Assembly: GCA_002371375.1 (NCBI GenBank)
Contig: DFIB01000129.1
Location: 1 to 14,867, forward strand
Reading direction: 5' to 3'
Source: Mageeibacillus sp. UBA3708
Lineage (GTDB): Bacteria > Bacillota > Clostridia > Saccharofermentanales > Saccharofermentanaceae
Length of the DNA stretch: 14,867 nt
Shown here: positions 6,580-13,504 of the stretch, one piece after another
Layout: every line of letters begins with the position of its first letter
Position numbering within the stretch: position 1 is the stretch's first letter
Notes under the pieces: model-generated
What the model was told of the DNA's origin: nothing
Database searches by the model: none
Seen by the model: the letters and a program-made list of their open reading frames with translations, nothing else
Position numbers and translations under genes: made by a program

Positions 6580-7683
6580 ATGAAATTCTTCTGCAAAAAG
6601 ACTGATCTCAGTGAAGCTATATCTGTAGTAATGAAAGCAATCAACCGTAACTCGACAGTTAAGATCCTCGACGGAATACTTATCGAGACCGGTGATAATA
6701 AGATAAAGCTCACAGGTTATGATCTTGAGACAGGTATTGAAGCGGAAGTAATTGCCGATATATTTGAAGAAGGATCTGTAGTTGTTGAATCCAAGATATT
6801 TAACGATATCATCAGGAAGCTGCCTGAAGAGAATATTGACATTAAGGTCGATGACAAGTTCCAGCTTGCAATAACCAGCGGATCAGTAAATTTCAACATC
6901 AAGGGACTTGACGGAGAGCCTTATCCAAAGATTCCTTCAATCGAGACAGATAATAAGATAGTCATCGGACAGAAGATTCTCAAGAATATGATCAATCACA
7001 CGAGCTTTGCCGTATCTAATGATGCTACAAGAGCAAAGCTTACAGGACTTAATATAATAAGTGACGGCAAGACTTTGACTCTTGTTGCAATTGATGGATT
7101 CAGAATGGCTCTTAACCGTGAGGATGTCGGAGAGGACTTCCCTACCATGAATTACATCATTCCCGGCAAGTCCATGAATGAGCTGTCCAAGATCCTTAAT
7201 GATGATGATACGGAAGTAGTTGTTTATCATTCAAGCAACCAGATCCTCTTTGATATCGGTGATGTAAGACTCATCTCCAGGCTTATTCAGGGTGATTTTG
7301 TTAATTTCGAATCGATAATCGTTAAGAATCCGAAGACGGTAATGAACATAGAGCGTAAGAAGCTCATGGATTCAATCGACCGCGCTGCACTGCTTATTAT
7401 GACTGATGAGAGAAGATGCCCTGTAAGTCTGTCAATGCCTGATGATTCCACACTTGTTGTATCTGCCAATACTGAGACTGGTGATCATAAGGAGAGTATT
7501 GATATTAAGGTTACAGGTGATCTTATCGATATTGACTTCAATTCCAAGTATTTTATTGATGCACTGAAGAATATTGAGGATGACGAGATCAAGATCGAGT
7601 TCAATGGTTCTCAGGGACCTTGCATCATTAAGCCTTCAGAAGGAGAGAAGTACATCTACCTCATACTTCCTATCAGAAGGTAA
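6580..7683 (+). CDS. dnaN: DNA polymerase III beta subunit (sliding clamp)
   Basis: DnaN forms the dimeric ring that slides on DNA and tethers the replicative polymerase, mismatch repair proteins and the initiator regulators. The 367-residue length is normal and covers three clamp domains of about 120 residues each. Recognisable segments are the N-terminal MKFFCKKTDLSEAISVVMKAI, DGFRMAL near residue 170 and the C-terminal YLILPIRR, which shapes the partner-binding pocket. The start has AAAGGA 9 bases upstream and matches family N-termini. The stop codon is only 3 bases before recF, so the two are surely co-transcribed. The small S4-domain gene usually found between dnaN and recF in Bacillus is missing. 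No damage or anomaly is seen. Confidence 0.98.
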   Translation: MKFFCKKTDLSEAISVVMKAINRNSTVKILDGILIETGDNKIKLTGYDLETGIEAEVIADIFEEGSVVVESKIFNDIIRKLPEENIDIKVDDKFQLAITSGSVNFNIKGLDGEPYPKIPSIETDNKIVIGQKILKNMINHTSFAVSNDATRAKLTGLNIISDGKTLTLVAIDGFRMALNREDVGEDFPTMNYIIPGKSMNELSKILNDDDTEVVVYHSSNQILFDIGDVRLISRLIQGDFVNFESIIVKNPKTVMNIERKKLMDSIDRAALLIMTDERRCPVSLSMPDDSTLVVSANTETGDHKESIDIKVTGDLIDIDFNSKYFIDALKNIEDDEIKIEFNGSQGPCIIKPSEGEKYIYLILPIRR

Positions 7684-7686
7684 GCA

Positions 7687-8901
7687 ATGCGGATCAACAG
7701 GATAAGACTGGATAATTTCAGAAATTACGGAAGGCTCGATATTGACGTCGGGCCTTCTGTTAATATTGTATACGGCAGCAACGGCGAGGGTAAGACTAAT
7801 CTTATAGAATCTGTCTACGTTGCTTCATGTGTAACATCACATAAGACGGCAAAGGACCGTAATCTGATCAAGATGGGCACACAAGGCTTTGATATTACCC
7901 TTAACATGACTGACGATGACGGTACAGAGATAGAACTGCGCAATGTAACAGAGTTGCACGGAGAGAATACAAAACGCTCTTTATTCTGCAATAACGCCCA
8001 GATAAGCAGGATCTCAGACTATATCGGTATATGTAACACTGTTATATTTGCCCCTGAGGATCTGAATATCATAAAAGGGGCACCTGCCGAGAGGAGGAAG
8101 TTCCTTAATCTCATGATATCCAAGGTCTCCCCTTCCTACTTCAACATCCTTGGTCAGACCAACCGTCTTATAAATCAGAAGAATGAGACTCTCAAGAGCA
8201 TTGACGGAAATATGGCAGATGCGGATTCCATGCTTGATTATTGGGATTTTGCACTTGCTGACATGTCTGCAGAGCTGATAATACACAGATACCGCTTTGT
8301 CAGCATTCTTGATGACGTGGCATCAGGTTATCACAGTGCTATTTCGGGTGGCAAAGAATTGCTTAAGATCAGGTATATTACGATATCAGGCTGTATTGAG
8401 CTCTTAGAGACGTTCATTAATGAACACTGTCTACTTGACACATATAAGTCACGGGGGCTAAATAGGGACAATTTTGAGGCTTTGAAGGGTATATTGTCAT
8501 CTCATATATTGTCCAGGTTCAGATCAACGCGTAAATATGACATTGATAAACGCATTTCTTCCGTCGGAATCAAGAAAGATGATATCGATATCCTCCTTAA
8601 CGATAATCAGACCAGGATATACTCTTCACAGGGCCAGCAAAGGTCTGCCGCGCTATCACTTAAGCTGTCTGAACTTGAGATAATAAGACGTTTTGTATGT
8701 TCCACGCCAATACTCCTTCTTGATGATGTCTTCTCCGAGCTTGATATTGACCGGAGGATGAGCCTTATCGCAGCTATTAAAGGCACTCAGCTGTTCATTA
8801 CCTGCACTGACAAGGACTACATAGAGAAAGAGATGAGATCCTTAATAGAAGACCCTTCTGACGTTCGTTATTTTCACATAAAATCCGGCTCTATCGCCTA
8901 A
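7687..8901 (+). CDS. recF: DNA replication and repair protein RecF
   Basis: RecF is an SMC-like ATPase that, with RecO and RecR, brings RecA to gaps in single-stranded DNA at stalled forks. At 404 residues it is slightly longer than the usual 360-375. Walker A is GSNGEGKT (30-37). The ABC signature region is SSQGQQRSAALSLKLSE, starting at residue 313, and Walker B with the D-loop is PILLLDDVFSELD (Asp346, Asp347). TSHKTAKDRNLI near residue 50 matches the family's SHRT-type segment. AGAAGG at the end of dnaN, 6 bases before the ATG, acts as its ribosome binding site. The gene ends in a short AT-rich spacer with its own promoter for remB, so it is probably the last gene of the dnaN-recF transcript, with possible read-through. 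Confidence 0.97.
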   Translation: MRINRIRLDNFRNYGRLDIDVGPSVNIVYGSNGEGKTNLIESVYVASCVTSHKTAKDRNLIKMGTQGFDITLNMTDDDGTEIELRNVTELHGENTKRSLFCNNAQISRISDYIGICNTVIFAPEDLNIIKGAPAERRKFLNLMISKVSPSYFNILGQTNRLINQKNETLKSIDGNMADADSMLDYWDFALADMSAELIIHRYRFVSILDDVASGYHSAISGGKELLKIRYITISGCIELLETFINEHCLLDTYKSRGLNRDNFEALKGILSSHILSRFRSTRKYDIDKRISSVGIKKDDIDILLNDNQTRIYSSQGQQRSAALSLKLSELEIIRRFVCSTPILLLDDVFSELDIDRRMSLIAAIKGTQLFITCTDKDYIEKEMRSLIEDPSDVRYFHIKSGSIA

Positions 8902-8919
8902 TAATTATAATAATTATAA
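8902..8919 (+). repeat. Tandem TAATTATAA repeat
   Basis: TAATTATAA is repeated twice back to back directly after the recF stop, upstream of the remB promoter. It is simple AT-rich sequence and may just be an upstream promoter element or drift. Confidence 0.4.
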
Positions 8920-8929
8920 TATTTTATTA

Positions 8930-8938
8930 TGTTATAAT
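8930..8938 (+). promoter_or_regulatory. Extended -10 promoter of remB
   Basis: TG-T-TATAAT (TG 8930-8931, TATAAT 8933-8938) is a perfect extended -10, about 38 bases before the remB ATG. Its -35 region is AT-rich without a good hexamer. It could also drive gyrB. Confidence 0.5.
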
Positions 8939-8976
8939 TACTCATAGTATAGTAAATATTAGTCGGAGAGAGACGG

Positions 8977-9228
8977 ATGTATATTCATTTAAGCACAGAT
9001 ACTGCTGTTCTTAAGCGTTCAATACTTGCGGTCATCAATCTTGAAGAAGTGTCTCCGCAGAACAGGATGGTAACGGATTATATTAATTCCGAGGATGACC
9101 GGGGCCGTCTGCAGTATACTTCTGAGGAGGTTCCGAAGTCTGTTATCGTTACAGATGAAGGTACATATGTGTCCTCCCTTTCCGTTAATGTACTGCAAAG
9201 GCGCCTGTCCGGCGAAGTATTTGATTGA
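8977..9228 (+). CDS. remB: DUF370 RemB-type regulatory protein
   Basis: An 83-residue DUF370 family protein. In Bacillus subtilis the gene between recF and gyrB (yaaB, remB) makes a protein of this family, and its relative RemA is a DNA-binding activator of extracellular matrix genes. The match is by the N-terminal MYIHL, by PKSVIVTDEGTYVSSLSVNVLQRR in the second half, by length and by position. The function in this organism is inferred from family and context only. GGAG lies 8 bases before the ATG. Its stop codon overlaps the first base of the palindrome at 9228-9244 that precedes gyrB. No transmembrane segment or signal is present. Confidence 0.88.
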   Translation: MYIHLSTDTAVLKRSILAVINLEEVSPQNRMVTDYINSEDDRGRLQYTSEEVPKSVIVTDEGTYVSSLSVNVLQRRLSGEVFD

Positions 9229-9273
9229 TTTAACATTGTTAAATTGACTAATATATAAAATAATTTTGATATT
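9228..9273 (+). promoter_or_regulatory. gyrB promoter with palindromic operator candidate
   Basis: A perfect inverted repeat ATTTAACA-T-TGTTAAAT occupies 9228-9244. Its last base is also the first base of a -35-like TTGACT (9244-9249). The best -10 candidate is GATATT at 9268-9273, with 18-base spacing, matching four of six positions. A repressor on the palindrome would block this promoter. A similar palindrome lies in the dnaA-dnaN gap. Confidence 0.45.
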
Positions 9274-9285
9274 TGAGGTGTAAAA

Positions 9286-11388
9286 ATGGCTGACAAAGAC
9301 AATGAGAACAAGATCAATGCCACGGGTGAGGTTGATCTTTACTTCCAGTCCGTAGAGGAATCAGATCCTGATGAGCTCAGGAATCTTGCTGAGAATCCAA
9401 GAGCCCTCACAGAGGATTTTGGTGAAGAGAAGATGGCTGATGTACTGGCTGCTTCTGAAGGTCAGGATGAATTCGATACAAACAATAACAGCGCATATGG
9501 CGAAGAGGATATTCAGGTTCTAGAGGGACTTGAGGCTGTCCGTAAGAGACCTGGTATGTACATCGGCGATACTACCTTGAGAGGTCTCCACCACCTTGTC
9601 TATGAGATCGTTGCAAATTCAGTTGATGAAGCTCTGGCAGGCAGATGTGATCTCATCACTGTCACTCTTGAGAAAGACGGTTCTGTTACAGTAGTTGATA
9701 ACGGTTCTGGTATCCCTGTAGGAATCCACCCCAAGCAGGGTATCCCTACTGTTGAGGTTGTTCATACAGTGCTTCATGCAGGCGGTAAATTCGGCGGAGG
9801 TGCTTACAGTATCTCAGGCGGTCTTCACGGTGTAGGTGCATCTGTTGTTAATGCTCTTGCTGACCACATGAAGGTACAGGTTAAGCGAGAGGGCAAGATC
9901 TATGAGATCGAGTTCGAGAAGGGCGTTACGACAGTTCCTCTCCATGTTATCGGAGAATGCGATGAGAATGATACGGGAACTACGACTAACTTCATTCCTG
10001 ATGGTACGATCTTCCCCGAGACAAGATTTGATTTTGACTCTATGATCACAAGATACCGTGAGATGGCTTTCCTTAATAAAGAAGTAACGATTGATCTGTG
10101 TGATGACAGAGGACCGGAGCCTCTGAAGAAGCATCTCCACTATGACGGAGGAATCATATCATTTGTCGAGTATTTGAATAAAGGACGCGAAGTTATCAAT
10201 ACTCCGCCGATCTATTTTGCGACTAAATCAGGAGATTGCTTTGTAGAGATAGCTCTTCAGTATAATGACTCATATCAGGAGAGAGTTTATACTTATGCCA
10301 ATAATATTGCTACACCTGAGGGCGGTACGCATCTTATCGGATTCAGAACCGCAATGACCCGTGTTATCAATGACTATGCGAAAAAGTATAAGTATCTCAA
10401 AGACAACGATGCAAAGCTTCAGGGTGAGGACACACGTGAGGGATTATCCGCAATTATCTCTGTAAAGCTCCCTGATCCTCAGTTCGAAGGACAGACGAAG
10501 AGTAAGCTCGGTAATGCAGAAATCAGACCAATGGTTGATAAGGTAGTGAGTGACAAGCTCTCCACATATCTTGAGGAGAATCCTGATATTTCCAAGATGA
10601 TCCTCGATAAGTGTCTGTCCGCTTCAAGGGCTCGCGATGCAGCCAAGAAAGCACGTGAAATGACACGCCGTAAGACGGTATTCGAGAGTAATTCATTACC
10701 GGGTAAATTGGCTGATTGTCAGTCAAACGAAGCAGAATTCTGCGAGATATTTATCGTAGAGGGTGACTCAGCAGGCGGATCCGCTAAGCAGGGAAGAGAG
10801 CGTAAATATCAGGCTATCCTCCCTCTCTGGGGTAAGATGCTGAACGTCGAGAAGTCCAGAATAGATAAGGTATATTCCAATGAGAAACTTCAGCCTGTTG
10901 TTATGGCTCTCGGTGCAGGTATCGGTGATGAATTTGATGTGACAAAGCTCCGTTATCACAAGTGCATCATTATGGCCGATGCTGATGTCGATGGTTCGCA
11001 TATCCGCACGCTCCTTCTGACGTTCTTCTTCAGATATATGAAGCCTCTTGTTGAAGGCGGATATGTATATATTGCTTGCCCGCCTCTTTACAAGGTTTAT
11101 AAGGGAGAGGAAGCGTATTATGCTTACGACGATGCAGAAGTAGAGAACATTAAGCGTGAACATAATTGGGATAATCCTCTTATTCAGCGATTCAAGGGTC
11201 TTGGTGAGATGAGCTCTGAACAGCTCTGGGATACTACTATGAATCCGGCTACACGTAAACTTCTCAAGGTATCACTTGCTGATGCACAGGCAGCTGACGA
11301 GACGTTTACGCTTCTCATGGGTGACCAGGTCGAACCTCGTAAACTGTTTATTCAGGAGAATGCTAAGTTGGCCAATATTGATTCGTAA
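9286..11388 (+). CDS. gyrB: DNA gyrase subunit B
   Basis: GyrB is the ATPase half of gyrase; with GyrA it introduces negative supercoils and relieves tension ahead of forks. The GHKL ATPase starts with IQVLEGLEAVRKRPGMYIG at about 76-94. Asn111 in VANSVDEA is the Mg-binding residue, DNGSGIP lies at about 138, and GGLHGVGASVVNAL follows. The TOPRIM domain has EGDSAGGSAKQGRERK (from Glu492) and DADVDGSHIRTLL (from Asp565), and the C-terminus has QRFKGLGEM. It is 700 residues long against about 640 usually. The excess is an acidic N-terminal extension of roughly 60 residues (about 20 Asp/Glu and 5 Lys/Arg in the first 70). GAGGTG 5 bases before the ATG supports this long start. gyrA does not follow, unlike in Bacillus. 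Confidence 0.98.
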   Translation: MADKDNENKINATGEVDLYFQSVEESDPDELRNLAENPRALTEDFGEEKMADVLAASEGQDEFDTNNNSAYGEEDIQVLEGLEAVRKRPGMYIGDTTLRGLHHLVYEIVANSVDEALAGRCDLITVTLEKDGSVTVVDNGSGIPVGIHPKQGIPTVEVVHTVLHAGGKFGGGAYSISGGLHGVGASVVNALADHMKVQVKREGKIYEIEFEKGVTTVPLHVIGECDENDTGTTTNFIPDGTIFPETRFDFDSMITRYREMAFLNKEVTIDLCDDRGPEPLKKHLHYDGGIISFVEYLNKGREVINTPPIYFATKSGDCFVEIALQYNDSYQERVYTYANNIATPEGGTHLIGFRTAMTRVINDYAKKYKYLKDNDAKLQGEDTREGLSAIISVKLPDPQFEGQTKSKLGNAEIRPMVDKVVSDKLSTYLEENPDISKMILDKCLSASRARDAAKKAREMTRRKTVFESNSLPGKLADCQSNEAEFCEIFIVEGDSAGGSAKQGRERKYQAILPLWGKMLNVEKSRIDKVYSNEKLQPVVMALGAGIGDEFDVTKLRYHKCIIMADADVDGSHIRTLLLTFFFRYMKPLVEGGYVYIACPPLYKVYKGEEAYYAYDDAEVENIKREHNWDNPLIQRFKGLGEMSSEQLWDTTMNPATRKLLKVSLADAQAADETFTLLMGDQVEPRKLFIQENAKLANIDS

Positions 11389-11416
11389 TTCCATATTTTT
11401 CTTATTGAATTTTGAG

Positions 11417-11442
11417 AGGAATGTTCCACGTGGAACATTCCT
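11417..11442. promoter_or_regulatory. parS site 1, 26-bp perfect palindrome
   Basis: The core TGTTCCACGTGGAACA (11422-11437) matches the ParB-binding consensus of Bacillus apart from a G for A and its partner. Five more bases on each side are also complementary (AGGAA and TTCCT), giving a 26-bp palindrome. It lies 28 bases after the gyrB stop. Confidence 0.88.
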
Positions 11443-11453
11443 TCTTTTTATTT
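11417..11453 (+). terminator. Probable gyrB terminator formed by parS site 1
   Basis: As RNA, the 26-bp palindrome folds into a hairpin of up to about 11 bp around an ACGT loop. It is followed at once by TCTTTTTATTT, a U-rich tract. No other terminator follows gyrB. The same DNA would thus serve as a ParB site and as a transcription stop. Confidence 0.6.
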
Positions 11454-11641
11454 GTGAGGTATTTTAACCGGAATTGGGTATTTGATGTTTATATTACTCC
11501 AAAAATACATTCGTTTTTAGATTACATGAGATAATTCTGTGTAAAAATTCAATTGTTCCTATTATTTGTATAAACAACTTCAGTTACAGAAAATCTGATC
11601 CTATTATATGCGATAAGTACCTCAGTATACTTGTATCTCAC

Positions 11642-11667
11642 GTAATTGTTCCACGTGGAACAATTAC
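11642..11667. promoter_or_regulatory. parS site 2, 26-bp perfect palindrome
   Basis: The core TGTTCCACGTGGAACA (11647-11662) is identical to site 1. The flanks GTAAT and ATTAC are complementary to each other but different from those of site 1. No U-tract follows, so it is not a terminator. It lies about 85 bases upstream of parA, so ParB bound here could affect parA-parB expression. Confidence 0.88.
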
Positions 11668-11684
11668 AAATGGTAATCTGTAAT

Positions 11685-11723
11685 TATAATGAAATATGTG
11701 TTTATCATTATAAGTAATATAAT
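11685..11723 (+). promoter_or_regulatory. parA promoter region, two -10 candidates
   Basis: TATAAT occurs at 11685-11690 and 11718-11723, both before the parA ATG at 11751. Neither has a clear -35. The first lies 18 bases past parS site 2, close enough for ParB to interfere. Confidence 0.35.
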
Positions 11724-11750
11724 GTATATATATTATTTAAGGAGAATTGT

Positions 11751-12515
11751 ATGAGTAAAGTAATTGCAATTGCAAACCAGAAGGGTGGAGTCGGCAAGAC
11801 TACGACTGCTATTAATCTTGCTGCTTTTATAGGTAAAAAACGTAAGAAAGTGCTTGTTGTCGATCTTGACCCGCAGGGTAACGCGACAAGTGGTCTTGGT
11901 ATTGATAAGGGTGAGTTGGAGAATACTATATATGATGTTCTCAAAAACGGAGTTGATGCGTCAGAGTCAATACTTGAGACTTCTGCAACAAATGTAGATA
12001 TCATTCCTACTAACATCAATCTTGCCGGAGCTGAGATCGAACTCGTTAATGAGATGTCCCGTGAGAAAATTCTGAAGGATGCTTTGACCGGAGTTATTGA
12101 TGATTATGATTTTATTATCATTGACTGTCCTCCTTCGCTTGGTCTCCTAACCATTAATGCTCTTACTGCGACAGACGAGATAATAGTTCCTATTCAGGGT
12201 GAGTATTATGCACTTGAAGGACTCACGCAACTGATCGAGACGATCAACATTGTAAAGAAGAAACTCAATCCTAACATCAATATCTGCGGTGTAGTTCTTA
12301 CCATGTTCAATATGAGGACACAGCTTTCACGCCAGGTGAAAGAAGATGTTGAGGACTACTTCGGTAAGAAGGTATTCAAGACTGTCGTACCACGTAATGT
12401 AAGACTTGCAGAAGCTCCCAGCTACGGGCTTGCAATTATTGATTACGATCATAATTCCAAGGGATCCAAAGCATATGAAGCACTCGCAGGTGAAGTATTA
12501 AGAAGACTTAAATAA
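11751..12515 (+). CDS. parA: Chromosome partitioning ATPase ParA (Soj)
   Basis: ParA is a Walker-type ATPase that binds the nucleoid as an ATP dimer and, with ParB, separates sister origins; in Bacillus, Soj also controls DnaA. The 254-residue protein has the deviant Walker A KGGVGKTT (11-18) with the signature lysine Lys11, then VVDLDPQGN with Asp38 and Asp40, and Walker B IIIDCPPSLG with Asp125. The C-terminal part VPRNVRLAEAPSYG is typical of chromosomal ParA. There is no N-terminal helix-turn-helix, which distinguishes it from plasmid type Ia ParA. AAGGAG lies 6 bases before the ATG. parB starts 35 bases after its stop, so they form one operon, and both parS sites are just upstream. A terminator for the pair lies at 13591-13619. 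Confidence 0.97.
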   Translation: MSKVIAIANQKGGVGKTTTAINLAAFIGKKRKKVLVVDLDPQGNATSGLGIDKGELENTIYDVLKNGVDASESILETSATNVDIIPTNINLAGAEIELVNEMSREKILKDALTGVIDDYDFIIIDCPPSLGLLTINALTATDEIIVPIQGEYYALEGLTQLIETINIVKKKLNPNINICGVVLTMFNMRTQLSRQVKEDVEDYFGKKVFKTVVPRNVRLAEAPSYGLAIIDYDHNSKGSKAYEALAGEVLRRLK

Positions 12516-12550
12516 TACATAGACGAGTATCTATATAAAGGAGGAAGGAT

Positions 12551-13504
12551 ATGGCTGTTACAAGAAAAACTACTCCCAAAAGGTCTGTTGGGAGACCGCG
12601 TTCAACACCCACTGCTGCAACAAAGAAAGTAACAAAAAACAAAGGACTCGGCAAGGGTATAAGTGCATTGCTCTCGACTGAAGGAATTCCCGAGAATACG
12701 TCCGATTCTGTTGTTGAACTTAAGATAAATGATGTCTCTCCGAATACCGAGCAGCCGCGTAAGGATTTCGATGAGGAGAAGCTGAATGAACTCGCTGCAT
12801 CCATTAAGGAGAATGGTGTGATACAGCCTATAATCGTTCAGCGCAGAGAAAACGGATATCGTATCGTAGCAGGGGAGAGAAGGTGGCGTGCTTCGCGTCT
12901 TGCAGGCCTCAAAGTTATCCCTGCAATCGTAAGGGATTTGACTGATCAGGAGACGATGGAGCAGGCACTCATCGAGAACCTTCAAAGAGAGGATCTGAAC
13001 CCTGTTGAAGAGGCTCTCGCGATGCAGGCTCTCATCAAGACACATAAGCTTACTCAGGAGCAGTTGGCTAAGAAATTAGGAAAGCCCAGAGCTACTATTG
13101 CCAATACATTAAGATTGATGAACATCAATGAATCATTGCTTGATTTCATCAGAAGCGGAGAACTTACGGCAGGTCATGCCAAGGCCATTCTCTCACTCAA
13201 GGATGATGAAGATCAGAGACGCGTAGCTGATGTTATCATGACAAAAGATATGAGCGTGAGGCAGGCTGAAGACTACGTTAAGAAGTACGTCTGGGCGAAG
13301 GAGAACAATGCCGAGCCCAAGGAGAAGAGAGAGATCGATCCTCAGGTCAGATTAAGCATCAAAGAAGTGGAGACAAAACTCAAGAAGTGCCTGGGTTCAC
13401 GCGTCAAGATCAAGGTCACGGATCAGGATTCTGGTAAGGGCAAGATAGTCATCGATTACAAGGATAACGAAGATCTTGACCGTATCATCGGTCTGATCAG
13501 CTGA
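12551..13504 (+). CDS. parB: Chromosome partitioning protein ParB (Spo0J)
   Basis: ParB is a CTP-dependent DNA clamp that loads at parS, spreads along DNA and recruits condensin and ParA. The 317-residue protein contains KGLGKGISALLS (31-42), the ParA-contact region; the CTPase motifs GERRWRA (108-114) and ENLQRED (142-148); a helix-turn-helix TQEQLAKKLGKPRATIANTL (168-187); AGHAKAIL (207-214); and a C-terminal dimer domain. The 30 residues before KGLGKG are very basic and carry VGRPR (13-17), like an AT-hook core; most ParB proteins start close to KGLGKG. AAAGGAGG lies 6 bases before the ATG, so the extension is real. The stop codon shares TCAGCTGA with the stop of the opposite lipoprotein gene. 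The two 26-bp palindromes upstream of parA are its likely targets. Confidence 0.97.
   Translation: MAVTRKTTPKRSVGRPRSTPTAATKKVTKNKGLGKGISALLSTEGIPENTSDSVVELKINDVSPNTEQPRKDFDEEKLNELAASIKENGVIQPIIVQRRENGYRIVAGERRWRASRLAGLKVIPAIVRDLTDQETMEQALIENLQREDLNPVEEALAMQALIKTHKLTQEQLAKKLGKPRATIANTLRLMNINESLLDFIRSGELTAGHAKAILSLKDDEDQRRVADVIMTKDMSVRQAEDYVKKYVWAKENNAEPKEKREIDPQVRLSIKEVETKLKKCLGSRVKIKVTDQDSGKGKIVIDYKDNEDLDRIIGLIS
13497..13504. other. TCAGCTGA: shared stop codons of parB and lipoprotein
   Basis: The 8-bp palindrome gives TGA to parB on the plus strand (13502-13504) and TGA to the lipoprotein on the minus strand (13499-13497). The two genes therefore overlap tail to tail by 8 bases, with no spacer. 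Confidence 0.95.

Larger units (their letters stand above)
11389..11750 (+). other. Intergenic centromere region between gyrB and parA
   Basis: This 362-base gap contains two parS palindromes whose centres are 225 bp apart, the parA promoter and, in the middle (about 11460-11640), AT-rich sequence without a reading frame I would trust. AGTATACT near 11624 is a minor palindrome there. I see no RNA gene. Confidence 0.7.

Noticed and set aside
8902..8940. Regulatory repeat array after recF
   Set aside because: The sequence is simple AT-rich and overlaps a promoter; two short copies are not enough for an array.
10647..10662. CACGTGAAA inside gyrB as a third parS
   Set aside because: Only the central CACGTG and a few outer bases match; the left half is wrong, and it is explained by coding.
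11708..13045. Open frames of about 100-150 codons on the minus strand opposite parA and parB
   Set aside because: They are shadows of the conserved genes, with no start signals.
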